Assembly (NCBI GenBank): GCA_963664585.2
Contig: CAXXEO010000005.1
Span: forward strand, 1-64,000
Length of the DNA: 64,000 nt
Origin: G963664585 sp963664585
GTDB taxonomy: Bacteria; Bacillota; Clostridia; Oscillospirales; Ruminococcaceae
Reading direction: 5' to 3'
Part shown: in pieces, positions 9,063 through 16,999 of the stretch
Position numbering within the stretch: position 1 is the stretch's first letter
Layout of the letters: every line of letters begins with the position of its first letter
Made by a program: the position numbers and the translations under genes
Notes under the pieces: generated by a model
Database searches by the model: none
What the model was told of the DNA's origin: nothing
Seen by the model: only the letters and a program-made list of their open reading frames with translations

Positions 9063-9107
9063 CTAGTACAATGCAACATCTTAAACTTGTATATTTAACC
9101 CATTGCC
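9063..9107 (+). repeat. Family B remnant lacking its hairpin (B2)
   Basis: Begins CTAGTACAATGCAACATC, continues TTAAACTTGTATAT and then jumps directly to TTAACCCATTG. Compared with full copies, the whole GC-rich palindrome is missing. It abuts repeat A2. Confidence 0.7.
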
Positions 9108-9209
9108 AACGTGCTTATACTTATCTTCGAGGTATGCTGGTATCATTTGCGTCTTACCCATGTATCTCCAATCGATTTAAACGCATTGACCCAGTCAATC
9201 ACAAAAATG

Positions 9210-10301
9210 TTATCGTCTGCCGCCTAATTCTCTCACCAGAGTTTGAACCAGGATTCTCAAAGAGTCTGAAAGATCATCCAGATCGACCCCGTCTTCGTCC
9301 ATATCCTCAAGCAGATCTATAAGCTTTTGCTGCTCGCTCTCCGTAAAAGCAGACATATTATCAACCCGGTCAATCAGGCTGTCTATTTGCGTATTGGTGA
9401 GGCCTTTGAGTACAATCCCGTCACTGGATATTGCGACATTGCCCAAACCATGATTGTTCTCACCTTTATTGGATACACCATTGGAGGACAGCTGTTTCTG
9501 GAGTCGCACAATCAAAGCCTCCTGCGCGTCTGTAAGATCGTCCAAATCAAGCCCAGATTCATCCATATCATCAATCAGGTTAATAAGCGTCTTCTTTTCG
9601 GCACTCGTGAAAGCATCCATATCTTCAATCAGGTCAACCAGCTCTTCGATTTGAGAGTCGGTAAGGCCCACTAGTACAGTATTGCTACTAGTGGTACTGC
9701 TTGTGCTGGTACTAGTCGTGGAAGACATCTGTTTCTGAAGATTGAGCAGCAGTGTCTTCTGCGCAGTGGTAAGACTAGCCATATCAAGGCCGCCATCCTC
9801 CATGTCTTCCAGCAGGGCGACAAGTGAAGCTTGCTCGGCATTCGTAAAAGCATCATCCATATCTTCGACCATGTCAATCAGATTTTCTATCTGAGCGTCG
9901 GTGAGACCGGACAGGATAAATTTGGTATTGGTATTATTGGCCGTGCCGTTATTGCCATTCACATTGCCGTTATTACTGTTGCCGTTATTGCCATTTGCAT
10001 TGCCATAAGCGTTACCATTGCCATTCACGTTACCGTTATTGCCATTTGCATTGCCATAAGCGCTACCATTGCCATTTCCTTTATTCGTCGTTGTAGCATT
10101 TGTCGAATACTGATTTTGGAAAGCGTTTAGCAAAGCCTTAAGCGCATTGGTAGCACCATCTTTATCATTACCCGCGTAAAAGCGCTGGGATTTGATGGAA
10201 TTTCTTTCATTTCCACCATTTCCGCCATCAGATGCAAAAGCTGAAACTCCCATAGACATAGTAAATACAAATGCAACCAATAAAGCGACTATCTTTTTCA
10301 C
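9210..10301 (-). CDS. Secreted Asn/Gly-rich protein with three helical repeats
   Basis: A 363-residue exported protein that I cannot assign to a named family. It starts at GTG (10301) with AAGGAGGA 6 bases upstream. Residues 1-24 are a signal peptide ending near SAFASDGG. Residues about 75-130 are a low-complexity NGN/YGNANG tract. Three repeats of about 60-65 residues follow, each with the pattern GLT-QI--LID-vedMdaFT-aE---Li-LLeDMde-GlDldsLt-aq--L---L-kql, separated by Ser/Thr-rich or Gly/Asn-rich linkers. The Asp-rich DMDEDGVDLDDL turn resembles a calcium loop but lacks the last acidic ligand. No LPXTG anchor is seen. It has a terminator downstream and is monocistronic. A surface or matrix role is only a guess. 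Confidence 0.75.
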   Translation of the reverse strand: MKKIVALLVAFVFTMSMGVSAFASDGGNGGNERNSIKSQRFYAGNDKDGATNALKALLNAFQNQYSTNATTTNKGNGNGSAYGNANGNNGNVNGNGNAYGNANGNNGNSNNGNVNGNNGTANNTNTKFILSGLTDAQIENLIDMVEDMDDAFTNAEQASLVALLEDMEDGGLDMASLTTAQKTLLLNLQKQMSSTTSTSTSSTTSSNTVLVGLTDSQIEELVDLIEDMDAFTSAEKKTLINLIDDMDESGLDLDDLTDAQEALIVRLQKQLSSNGVSNKGENNHGLGNVAISSDGIVLKGLTNTQIDSLIDRVDNMSAFTESEQQKLIDLLEDMDEDGVDLDDLSDSLRILVQTLVRELGGRR

Positions 10302-10579
10302 AAAAATCCTCCTTGTAAAATTAATGCACCGGAATTACCGGCTACTTATTATTTTACATGGCAATGTGATTTTCGGGTGATTAATGCCTAAAGTTTTGCC
10401 AAATAATAGTAATGTCGCTCTTACTGATACTATACTAAAGCTCTGGAAAAGTTAATTGTATCTCTTTACATCGATCAAACCTGTGAAATGAGATATACCT
10501 AAAAAGACTTTTTAAACAAAACTGAGTATCAGTCATGCAATAAACTGGTCCGTTTTCAGCACCGTTACTATAGTGTGTT

Positions 10580-10876
10580 TTAGAGTAAAGACCACGGGGC
10601 GCCACCTGGGAAGATACCCCCCAGCCACGCTAAAAGAGCAAGCTGCACAGCGGCGGCCGTCGGTATGGCTGTTACAAACCAAAAATGCTTTGTTTTATGA
10701 TGAAAAAAGAATATGCCGCAGGTCATTCCCACTGCACCACCAATAAACGAAAGGATAAAAAAGGTCTTTTCCGGCACCCGTCTCCAGCCCGCCTTCGCAG
10801 CAAGTTTATCAAAACCACAGATTAAAAATGTCATCATAGACAGCAATACCGTATAATAAAGCACATAGTTCGTCAT
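10580..10876 (-). CDS. DUF1294 family membrane protein
   Basis: A small integral membrane protein of about 98 residues with roughly three to four hydrophobic helices. The motif FDKLAAKAGWRRVPEKTFF followed by GGAVG and FFHHKTKHFWF is the DUF1294 signature. The function is unknown. I prefer the start at 10876 because GGAG lies 8 bases before it; an in-frame start at 10930 would add 18 polar residues. It appears to be monocistronic. Confidence 0.75.
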   Translation of the reverse strand: MTNYVLYYTVLLSMMTFLICGFDKLAAKAGWRRVPEKTFFILSFIGGAVGMTCGIFFFHHKTKHFWFVTAIPTAAAVQLALLAWLGGIFPGGAPWSLL

Positions 10877-11506
10877 AAGATTTTTCTCCATAATACTTTT
10901 GTTCCGATCAGAATCGTAATTCAATTGCAACTTTTTATAAAGGCGGGCCTTTTTTGATCTGACTGCCCCGCCAACTACGTTTAGACAGAAAACAAATTCG
11001 CTTTATTGCTATCATGATACTAACATGTTGTTTGACTTTTTGCCAGCACGTTTATATCAGGCTCAACCTGTTTGGTAAAAATCAAATAGAAAGGAGGCAC
11101 TTAACCATCGTTTCTTGTCCTTAACAGTATACGATAAAATTGTTTCACTTTTCTCCACTATTATCTTGGCTTTTTAGTTAACCATTGTTAAAATTTTTGG
11201 ATTTTTCCTCAAATGACTGAGAAGAATTTATAAAATTTTTTCAATAGGCATCGATCCTATTTTTTCGCTTTCATAACAGGTTTATGATACTCTGGCCACC
11301 GCAACATGCTCTTTTACAGAAAATATTCAAGTCCGAATATCTGCAAATTTCCAAAATTAGATGGAACGATTTGTATCTGCACCCTATTATTACATATTAA
11401 CAGATATAATCTCCTTTATATCGTTCTAAATTCCCTTGACAGAAAATGTGTATTTCTATAAACTGTTCTTATGTCCTACGAGATTATATAAAAGAGGCGT
11501 GAATTT
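10877..11506. other. AT-rich intergenic region upstream of the sortase gene
   Basis: 630 bases with no convincing gene. At 11092 an AAAGGAGG Shine-Dalgarno-like sequence occurs without a usable start codon behind it. The right end holds the sortase promoter. Confidence 0.5.
11436..11464 (+). promoter_or_regulatory. Sigma-A promoter of the sortase gene
   Basis: TTGACA (11436-11441), a 17-base spacer and TAAACT (11459-11464), 42 bases before the start codon. Confidence 0.75.
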
Positions 11507-12313
11507 ATGAAAAAAGTACTTTCTCTCATGTTAGCCATGATATTTATTCTGTCCCTTACCGCATGCAGCGGCCGAGGCAGTAAAAGCAGCAGTTCATCAG
11601 ATAGTTCATCTGTAAGTTCCTCCGGTCCGACAACAATTGAAACACCTGTCGGTGAAACCGTATCCCTTATTGAGAAGATTGACAAAGCGGTTGCCAGTAA
11701 CAAAGACACAAAAGGATGGCTTTACATTCCAAACACCACCATTGATAACAGTGTGCTCCAGGCTGCCGATAACAATTACTATCTCCGTTTAAACGAGGCT
11801 AAGCAGTATGATATATTCGGGGTCTATTTCGCTGATTATGAATGTACGCTCAAGACCCGTGACAAGCTGGCCAAAAACACCATCATCTATGGCCATAGTG
11901 ATTTGAAGGACAATAAAGACGGGAAAAGGTTCTCCCAGCTTTATAACTATGCCGATATTGAGTTTTTGAAAAAGAACCCCTATGTCTACTTCTCCACAGT
12001 GGAAGAAGATATGACATGGAAGGTCTTTGCTGTATTCTATACGAACATCAGCTTCAACTATATCCAGGCGAACCCCAACACCGCTGTTTTTAATGATATT
12101 GTTAAAGAAGCCAAACTGCGCTCTCTTTACACAATCGAAAGTGACGTCAAAGACGGCGATAAAATACTTACTCTTTCCACCTGCTCCGCCAAGTACAACA
12201 CTGCCGCCCCGGACAATTACCGCCTTGTTGTCATGGCCAAGCTGGTCGGCGTTAATGAGGTCACACCAGCAACTTTAGAGGTTACCGCTAACCCGTCACC
12301 CAAGAAGTCCTAA
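11507..12313 (+). CDS. srtB: Class B sortase with lipoprotein signal
   Basis: A 268-residue transpeptidase that would attach a surface protein to the cell wall. Class B features are visible: the catalytic triad His130 (IIYGHS), Cys226 (TLSTCS) and Arg239 (NYRLVV), and the fold start GWLYIPNTTIDNSVLQ. Unusually, the N-terminus ends in a lipobox, LTAC, with Cys20 as the predicted lipid-modified residue, followed by a Ser-rich linker of about 20 residues. It has a strong promoter and its own terminator. No sorted substrate or pilin is nearby, so the target is unknown. Confidence 0.9.
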   Translation: MKKVLSLMLAMIFILSLTACSGRGSKSSSSSDSSSVSSSGPTTIETPVGETVSLIEKIDKAVASNKDTKGWLYIPNTTIDNSVLQAADNNYYLRLNEAKQYDIFGVYFADYECTLKTRDKLAKNTIIYGHSDLKDNKDGKRFSQLYNYADIEFLKKNPYVYFSTVEEDMTWKVFAVFYTNISFNYIQANPNTAVFNDIVKEAKLRSLYTIESDVKDGDKILTLSTCSAKYNTAAPDNYRLVVMAKLVGVNEVTPATLEVTANPSPKKS

Positions 12314-12327
12314 TCAGAACTAAACAT

Positions 12328-12353
12328 AATGACCGCCCATATGGGGCGGTCAT
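12328..12353 (+). terminator. Terminator of the sortase gene
   Basis: AATGACCGCCC and complement around ATAT, followed by TTTCTTTT. Confidence 0.85.
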
Positions 12354-12429
12354 TTCTTTTGTTGTGAAAACAACCACCGACTATGTCGGTGGAGCAAAAA
12401 AAGCTTTAGCGATGAAGCGGACCAAAAAA

Positions 12430-12488
12430 CTCCTTTTGATGTAGAATAAACTTGCGGTCTGGCAACTGCAAGAGTACATCAAAAGGAG
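12430..12488 (+). promoter_or_regulatory. Stem-loop sequestering the tnpA ribosome site
   Basis: CTCCTTTTGATGT (12430-12442) is the exact complement of ACATCAAAAGGAG (12476-12488), which contains the Shine-Dalgarno sequence. A second stem CTTGC/GCAAG lies inside the loop. This is the known IS200 device that restrains transposase translation. Confidence 0.8.
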
Positions 12489-12498
12489 GACATTCGAA

Positions 12499-12957
12499 AT
12501 GAATGACAATAAAAGTCTAGCACATACAACGTGGAATTGTAAATATCACGTCGTGTTCGCGCCAAAATACCGCAGGGAAATATTTTATGGTGAAAAGCGA
12601 GAAGAAATCGGCAAAATTCTAAGAGAATTGTGTTCCTGGAAAGGTATTAACATTATTGAAGCAGAAGTTTGTACGGATCACATTCACATGCTGGTGGAAA
12701 TCCCGCCGAAGATGAGCGTTTCAAGCTTTATGGGATTTCTCAAAGGCAAAAGCAGTCTGATCATACATGAACGACATGCGAATTTAAAGTATAAACATGG
12801 CAACCGATCTTTTTGGTGTCGTGGATACTATGTGGACACAGTGGGGAAAAACACCAAAAAGATCGCTGAATATATCCAAAACCAATTAAAAGAAGATAAG
12901 CTGCAGGATCAGTTGACATTCAGGGAATACGAAGACCCTTTCAAGGGTAGCAAGTAA
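12499..12957 (+). CDS. tnpA: IS200-family HUH transposase
   Basis: A 152-residue Y1 transposase. The HUH metal motif is HIH at 61-63, and the catalytic tyrosine lies in the GYYVDTVG motif near 110. The opening NCKYHVVFAPKYRR is typical of the IS200 group. Length is normal and no frameshift is seen, so it is potentially active. Its ribosome site is buried in a stem-loop. There is no tnpB in the element. Confidence 0.95.
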   Translation: MNDNKSLAHTTWNCKYHVVFAPKYRREIFYGEKREEIGKILRELCSWKGINIIEAEVCTDHIHMLVEIPPKMSVSSFMGFLKGKSSLIIHERHANLKYKHGNRSFWCRGYYVDTVGKNTKKIAEYIQNQLKEDKLQDQLTFREYEDPFKGSK

Positions 12958-13096
12958 TAAGCTTTTGCAAATGTCAGACCGTAATATGCCATTGCAATGG
13001 CAGCCAGTAACAGCGGGTTATACCCGCATAAGAAAAGCCGCCGGCTAAGCCGGCGGATGTTTACTTGATGAAATTATACTAGCGTTAGTGTCAAAT

Positions 13097-13202
13097 TATA
13101 GCCAATTAACTTAAAAACTGGCTATATGTAAAACATCATTTTCTCCCCCCGACGAAGGCGGGGGGAGAAATCACAAGCTTGTTTTCAAGTTAATCAACTA
13201 TA
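13097..13202 (+). repeat. Family A hairpin repeat, copy A3
   Basis: 106 bp. The core arms are altered in step relative to the consensus: TTCTCCCCCC on the left and GGGGGGAGAA on the right. Confidence 0.9.
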
Positions 13203-13360
13203 ACATATATTAACCATAACATTAAAGATTTTAAGGCAAGCCTTGTACCCCTAGGGATTCCCCCGGCAGCAGATTTCTATAAATTTTATCCTGTGTCCTT
13301 CGTGAGAATAAAAGCATACCCTTAAAATGTTTGCAGCTTAGTTTGCCAACTCAGATAGGG
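13203..13360. other. Short spacer after repeat A3
   Basis: About 160 bases after A3, before the end of the minus-strand MATE gene. No gene or clear terminator was seen. Confidence 0.35.
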
Positions 13361-14776
13361 TCACACCTTGATCTTGGTCCAATTCCCCTGGGAGAAGCGC
13401 CAGTAGGTAACTGCCAGCCTGACATATTGATCGGACAGTATCCCCACCCATGCCCCCACGACGCCCAGCCCCAGCGGAAAGCAGAAAAGCCATCCAAAAA
13501 ATGGACGAGCAATGGTTGTGGAAAGCAGCGACGACAATGCCACAAACCTTGTGTCCCCCGCTCCGCGAAGACAACCCGAAAACATAACCTGCGCCATCTG
13601 CCCGGGCGACATGGCGGCGATCAGAAGCAAAATATAGCTTCCCATGGTGATGATGCTCTGGTCCTTAGAGAATAAGGACATGATGGGACGATTTAAAAGC
13701 ACAAAACAGATAATCAGTACTATCGATCCCATATAGGCGATCATCTGACCGGCACGGCCAAAAACAATCGCCATATCCGGCCGCTTTCTCCCCAGATTCT
13801 GTCCTACAAGGGATGATGCAGCCACCCCCAGCCCATCCCCAAAGGAGAAGGACACGCTCATAATGTTCATGCAGATCTGATGTGTGGCAAATGAAACTGT
13901 TCCCAATGTCGCCACCATTTTGATAAAGACTATGAAGCCAATTCGCATAAATATTTGCTCTACGACTGCACTTCCACCGATTTTAACTAAAAGAGAAGTT
14001 GTCTCCCGGTCAGGGAAAAAATTGTCCTTAAATTTAACATATAAGAAATTCTCCTGATGGGTGAGCGAATGGCAGGACATCAGAAAGGCGACTACATACC
14101 CCAAGACAGTGGCGATAGCCGCACCTTTAACCCCCAGCGCAGGAAAGCCAAATTCCCCCCCGATTAAAAGGTAGTTAAAAATGACATTGACCACATTGGC
14201 AGTGATATTGGTTACCATGGCAATCTTAGTATTGCCCACACCGCGCTGTGCGGCATTGATGGCAAGCGACACCGCCGTAAAAGGAAGGCCGATTAATATG
14301 TAGCGGTAATAAGTTACAGCCCCACCGATAATATCCTTGCCCGCACCCATAAAGGCCATCATTTGGCGGGCGTATACCCCACCAGCTACAGAAAGCAGGG
14401 TGCAAAGCACAGCCGTAATCAATATCGACTGACGGACACAGCGGTTTGCGCCCTCTTTGTCCTCCTGTCCCTTTCGACGTGAAACAATGGCAGTGATTCC
14501 AATGTTCAGAGCAAAAAAAATAACGAGGATAATATATCTCGGTTGACCAGTGATTCCCACTGCTGCGATTGCTTCAGTCCCCAGCGTTCCCACCATAATG
14601 GTATCCACTACGGTGACCATACTGACCAACACCGCCTCGAGGGCCGCCGGCCATGCCATACGCAGCATCGTACCGTATACCTCTTTTACGGGAGGCACTT
14701 CACCACAGAGCTGCTCGGGTCTTAAAATATGCTGAGGATCGTAAAAGCGCTTGAGGCCAAAGGGCGACATGATCAT
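13361..14776 (-). CDS. MATE family efflux transporter (1)
   Basis: A 471-residue membrane protein with about 12 hydrophobic segments in two MatE domains. The first begins near LRMAWPAALEAVLVSMVTVVDTIMVGTLG, here as pieces WPAALEAVL and VDTIMVG. It would export drugs or metabolites by Na+ or H+ antiport. AAGG lies 6 bases before the ATG at 14776. It stands alone, with the terminator of the upstream flavin-protein gene just before it. A second MATE gene occurs at 27355; the substrate of neither can be set. Confidence 0.9.
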   Translation of the reverse strand: MIMSPFGLKRFYDPQHILRPEQLCGEVPPVKEVYGTMLRMAWPAALEAVLVSMVTVVDTIMVGTLGTEAIAAVGITGQPRYIILVIFFALNIGITAIVSRRKGQEDKEGANRCVRQSILITAVLCTLLSVAGGVYARQMMAFMGAGKDIIGGAVTYYRYILIGLPFTAVSLAINAAQRGVGNTKIAMVTNITANVVNVIFNYLLIGGEFGFPALGVKGAAIATVLGYVVAFLMSCHSLTHQENFLYVKFKDNFFPDRETTSLLVKIGGSAVVEQIFMRIGFIVFIKMVATLGTVSFATHQICMNIMSVSFSFGDGLGVAASSLVGQNLGRKRPDMAIVFGRAGQMIAYMGSIVLIICFVLLNRPIMSLFSKDQSIITMGSYILLLIAAMSPGQMAQVMFSGCLRGAGDTRFVALSSLLSTTIARPFFGWLFCFPLGLGVVGAWVGILSDQYVRLAVTYWRFSQGNWTKIKV

Positions 14777-14840
14777 CTACTGCCTTCCTCGAATAATTTC
14801 TTGAGAGCAAAATACTGGATAAAGGGAACTTATTTCTATC

Positions 14841-14869
14841 TGATTGCCCCGACTGAGGCGGGGCAATCA
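14841..14869 (-). terminator. Terminator of the pyridoxamine-oxidase-like gene
   Basis: 13-base arms (TGATTGCCCCGAC) with one mismatch and the loop TGA. It has the common core of this genome. Confidence 0.7.
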
Positions 14870-14890
14870 AAATTCAAATTCTCCTCGTAC

Positions 14891-15370
14891 TCACACAGGC
14901 TTTTCATCCAGCTTCTTGACTGAAAAGCTGTCGACTGTCAGCTTTAATATAGCTGTCCTCGCAAACACCCCAGGGGTGTATTTGATCTCTCCCTCATAGC
15001 CACAGTGGATCATCAGACTGTCAAGTCCCCTCTGCTTCTCGCTGTCATCGGTGACAAGGCTGAGGGTGCCGTATCCCAGTACGCTTTCATAGTTCATGGA
15101 ATAGGAACAGGCGTCAGGTCCTCTGATAATGTCATAATTCTGACCAATAGAAAAAGCCACCTTGGCGTTTTTTTCCATCAGATCAAGCTTTTTCCCCTGA
15201 TTGGCGCCATGAAAATAGAGGACTAATCCCCCGTCATAGAGAAAACCATAATTCACCGGAACCACATAGGGCCACTCTTCGCCATGAAAGGCAATATTGC
15301 AGACAATCCCCCTCTCCAGTATCTCTTGAATCTCGGATTTGTTGGTAATCTCCCTGTCCCGTCTTCTCAT
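14891..15370 (-). CDS. Pyridoxamine 5'-phosphate oxidase-family flavoprotein (NimA-like)
   Basis: About 159 residues with the split-barrel FMN-binding fold. Visible motifs are RGIVCNIAFHGEEWPYVVPVNYGF, given here as NIAFHGEE and PYVVPVNYG, then LYFHGA and GKKLDLM. Members related to NimA reduce nitroimidazoles, but many are of unknown function. The start at 15370 is chosen because CGGAGG lies 6 bases upstream; adjacent ATGs at 15373 and 15385 are also in frame. It is monocistronic with its own terminator. Confidence 0.8.
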   Translation of the reverse strand: MRRRDREITNKSEIQEILERGIVCNIAFHGEEWPYVVPVNYGFLYDGGLVLYFHGANQGKKLDLMEKNAKVAFSIGQNYDIIRGPDACSYSMNYESVLGYGTLSLVTDDSEKQRGLDSLMIHCGYEGEIKYTPGVFARTAILKLTVDSFSVKKLDEKPV

Positions 15371-15452
15371 CATAATCCTCCGCAAAATTAATTTAATCTT
15401 ATTTTACCACTCTTTTAAGTGCTTTCAAACGTTATTTCCCACCGTCGCCCAT

Positions 15453-15558
15453 TATAGCCAATTTACTTAAAAACTGGCTATATATAAAACGTCATTTTCT
15501 TCCCCCGCCTTGGGCGGGGGAAGAAATCACAAGCTTGTTTTCAAGTTAATCAACTATA
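15453..15558 (+). repeat. Family A hairpin repeat, copy A4
   Basis: 106 bp, same orientation as A1. Hairpin loop TTG. It abuts repeat B3. Confidence 0.9.
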
Positions 15559-15573
15559 TGATATAATAAGATA

Positions 15574-15684
15574 CACTTGTGACTTGTAAAATCTAATTCT
15601 TTTATGGCAATGTGTTAAATGTTTTTGTATATTCCCTCGCCTTCGGTGGGGGAATATACAAGTTAAGATGTTGCATTGTACTAG
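15574..15684 (-). repeat. Family B hairpin repeat, copy B3
   Basis: Ends with GATGTTGCATTGTACTAG. The hairpin has arms TTGTATATTCCCTCGCC and its near complement. The left end, ACTTGTGACTTGTAAAATC, is a degenerate version of the CTAGTGGCTTGTAAAA end. Confidence 0.75.
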
Positions 15685-15821
15685 TGATTGATAGCTATGG
15701 AGCAGATAAAGAGGGGAATTAGAGTTTTCTCGCCTCTTTCTTCGATCAGCGGTGCTTTGACCGCCACCAGATTCATTTCCCAAAAATTCAGAACTTACAG
15801 CGATTAATAAAGGGGTGTACC

Positions 15822-15926
15822 ATGAAAAAAGCCACAGAATTAATGACAGGCTGCGTGCTGTTCGGCAGCTATAAGAACAAGCTGCTCCACTTTGAAAAAA
15901 CATACTGTGGGGGCTTACTCTCATGA
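15822..15926 (+). CDS. Small hypothetical ORF overlapping the glycosylase gene
   Basis: A 34-codon frame, MKKATELMTGC and onward, with a good ribosome site (AAGGGGTG, 4 bases before ATG). Its TGA overlaps the next gene's ATG (ATGA), a typical translational coupling arrangement. No family was recognised. It may be a leader peptide or a chance frame. Confidence 0.35.
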   Translation: MKKATELMTGCVLFGSYKNKLLHFEKTYCGGLLS

Positions 15927-16522
15927 GTAAACGGATCATGAAGGTATCTGATGAAGCAATCGCCCATCTGTCGGCCATCGACCCACTTTTTCTCGCCCTG
16001 ATTGAGCGTGCGGGTATTCTTCAGTATGAGGTTGAAGAGCCATTTCCCTCTATGATCGGCAGTATTATCAGCCAGCAAATTTCCACCAAAGCGGCCGTTT
16101 CTATCCAGAACAAGCTTACCGAGGCAGTTGGATCGCTTTCTCCACAGCCTCTTTTTGAAGCTGACGGCCAATTGATGCGTGAATGTGGCCTTTCCGCCAG
16201 AAAGGTGGACTATATTAAGGAGATTGCTGGGGCAGCGCTTTCAGGCACGGTGGATTTTGACAGGTTATACCTTTTGGATGACGATGAGGTTATCCGCAGT
16301 TTGACAGCCCTGAAGGGAGTGGGACGGTGGACGGTAGAGATGCTTCTGATTTTTTCGCTTTGCCGCCCCGATATAATCAGCTATGCAGATTTGGGAATAC
16401 GCCGTGGAATGATGCGGCTTTACGGAATGGATCAGCTTTCCGTTGAAGAGTTTGAGGTCTATCGAAAAAAATTCTCTCCTTATGGCAGCGCTGCCTCGCT
16501 TTATCTCTGGCGGGGGTTATAA
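15923..16522 (+). CDS. DNA-3-methyladenine glycosylase II (AlkA-like)
   Basis: A 199-residue helix-hairpin-helix base-excision glycosylase removing alkylated purines. Visible features are SIISQQISTKAA (N-terminal helix), the HhH element LKGVGRWTVEMLL at about 130-142 and the catalytic Asp156 in SYADLGIRRGM. It is shorter than E. coli AlkA because the N-terminal beta domain is absent, as in many clostridial members. Its ATG overlaps the stop of a 34-codon ORF, so it may be translationally coupled. A hairpin terminator follows at 16755. Confidence 0.85.
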   Translation: MSKRIMKVSDEAIAHLSAIDPLFLALIERAGILQYEVEEPFPSMIGSIISQQISTKAAVSIQNKLTEAVGSLSPQPLFEADGQLMRECGLSARKVDYIKEIAGAALSGTVDFDRLYLLDDDEVIRSLTALKGVGRWTVEMLLIFSLCRPDIISYADLGIRRGMMRLYGMDQLSVEEFEVYRKKFSPYGSAASLYLWRGL

Positions 16523-16612
16523 TTGCTTACGGGCTATCTTATATGGCTTTGAGCTTGACTGTTTTCCTGCCTCATGCAGTGGAAATAAACCTTAATCTTA
16601 TTTAAATAGTCT

Positions 16613-16718
16613 TATAGTTGATTAACTTGAAAACAAGCTTGTGATTTCTTCCCCCGCCTTCGGCGGGGGAAGAAAATGACGTTTTATATATAGCCAGTTT
16701 TTAAGTTAATTGGCTATA
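16613..16718 (-). repeat. Family A hairpin repeat, copy A5
   Basis: 106 bp, reverse orientation. Ends TATAGTTGATTAACTTG and AAGTTAATTGGCTATA; loop TTC. Confidence 0.9.
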
Positions 16719-16754
16719 GAAAAAATATCTGTTACGCTGGGAATGAATTCATTA

Positions 16755-16787
16755 AAAATTGCCGTGGCCTATGGCCACGGCAATTTT
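16755..16787. terminator. Bidirectional terminator
   Basis: Perfect 15-base arms (AAAATTGCCGTGGCC) with a 3-base loop TAT, between convergent genes. Confidence 0.85.
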
Positions 16788-16837
16788 ATTTAGAATTTTT
16801 TCTATTTTTAGCAGTGAATGAACGCAAAATGGCAGGA

Positions 16838-16949
16838 CTAGTACAATGCAACATCTTAAACTTGTATATTCCCCCCGCCGAAGACGGGGGGAATATACAA
16901 GAACGTTTAACCCCTTGTCATAAATAATTTGGATTTTACAAGCCACTAG
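16838..16949 (+). repeat. Family B hairpin repeat, copy B4
   Basis: 112 bp between CTAG ends. Both hairpin arms are one base longer than usual (six C and six G), a matched change. Confidence 0.9.
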
Positions 16950-16999
16950 TATTATTCGCGATGCGAAGAACGACCATATAAAAGCGTCCGCATTTGCAT

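Larger units (their letters stand above)
8707..9209. other. Repeat-filled intergenic region
   Basis: 503 bases holding repeat B1, a terminator, repeat A2 and the hairpin-less derivative B2. No gene is seen. Confidence 0.6.
12362..13073 (+). mobile_element. IS200-type insertion sequence
   Basis: A complete-looking element with a single tnpA. The left end has the hairpin CCACCGAC-tat-GTCGGTGG (12373-12391). The right end has GCGGGT/ACCCGC (about 13013-13028) and CCGCCGGCtaaGCCGGCGG (about 13036-13054). There are no inverted terminal repeats, as expected for the HUH single-strand mechanism. The outer limits are approximate. Confidence 0.75.
15371..15821. other. Repeat-filled intergenic region
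   Basis: 451 bases between divergent genes. It holds repeat A4 directly followed by repeat B3, then about 130 bases that should carry the promoter of the glycosylase unit. Confidence 0.5.
16523..16999. other. Repeat-filled intergenic region
   Basis: 477 bases between convergent genes. It holds repeat A5, a terminator and repeat B4; no gene. Confidence 0.55.

Noticed and set aside
12362..13073. IS200 transposase as the mobiliser of families B and C
   Set aside because: The IS hairpins and ends share no sequence with the CTAG ends of B and C; there is no positive evidence for a link.
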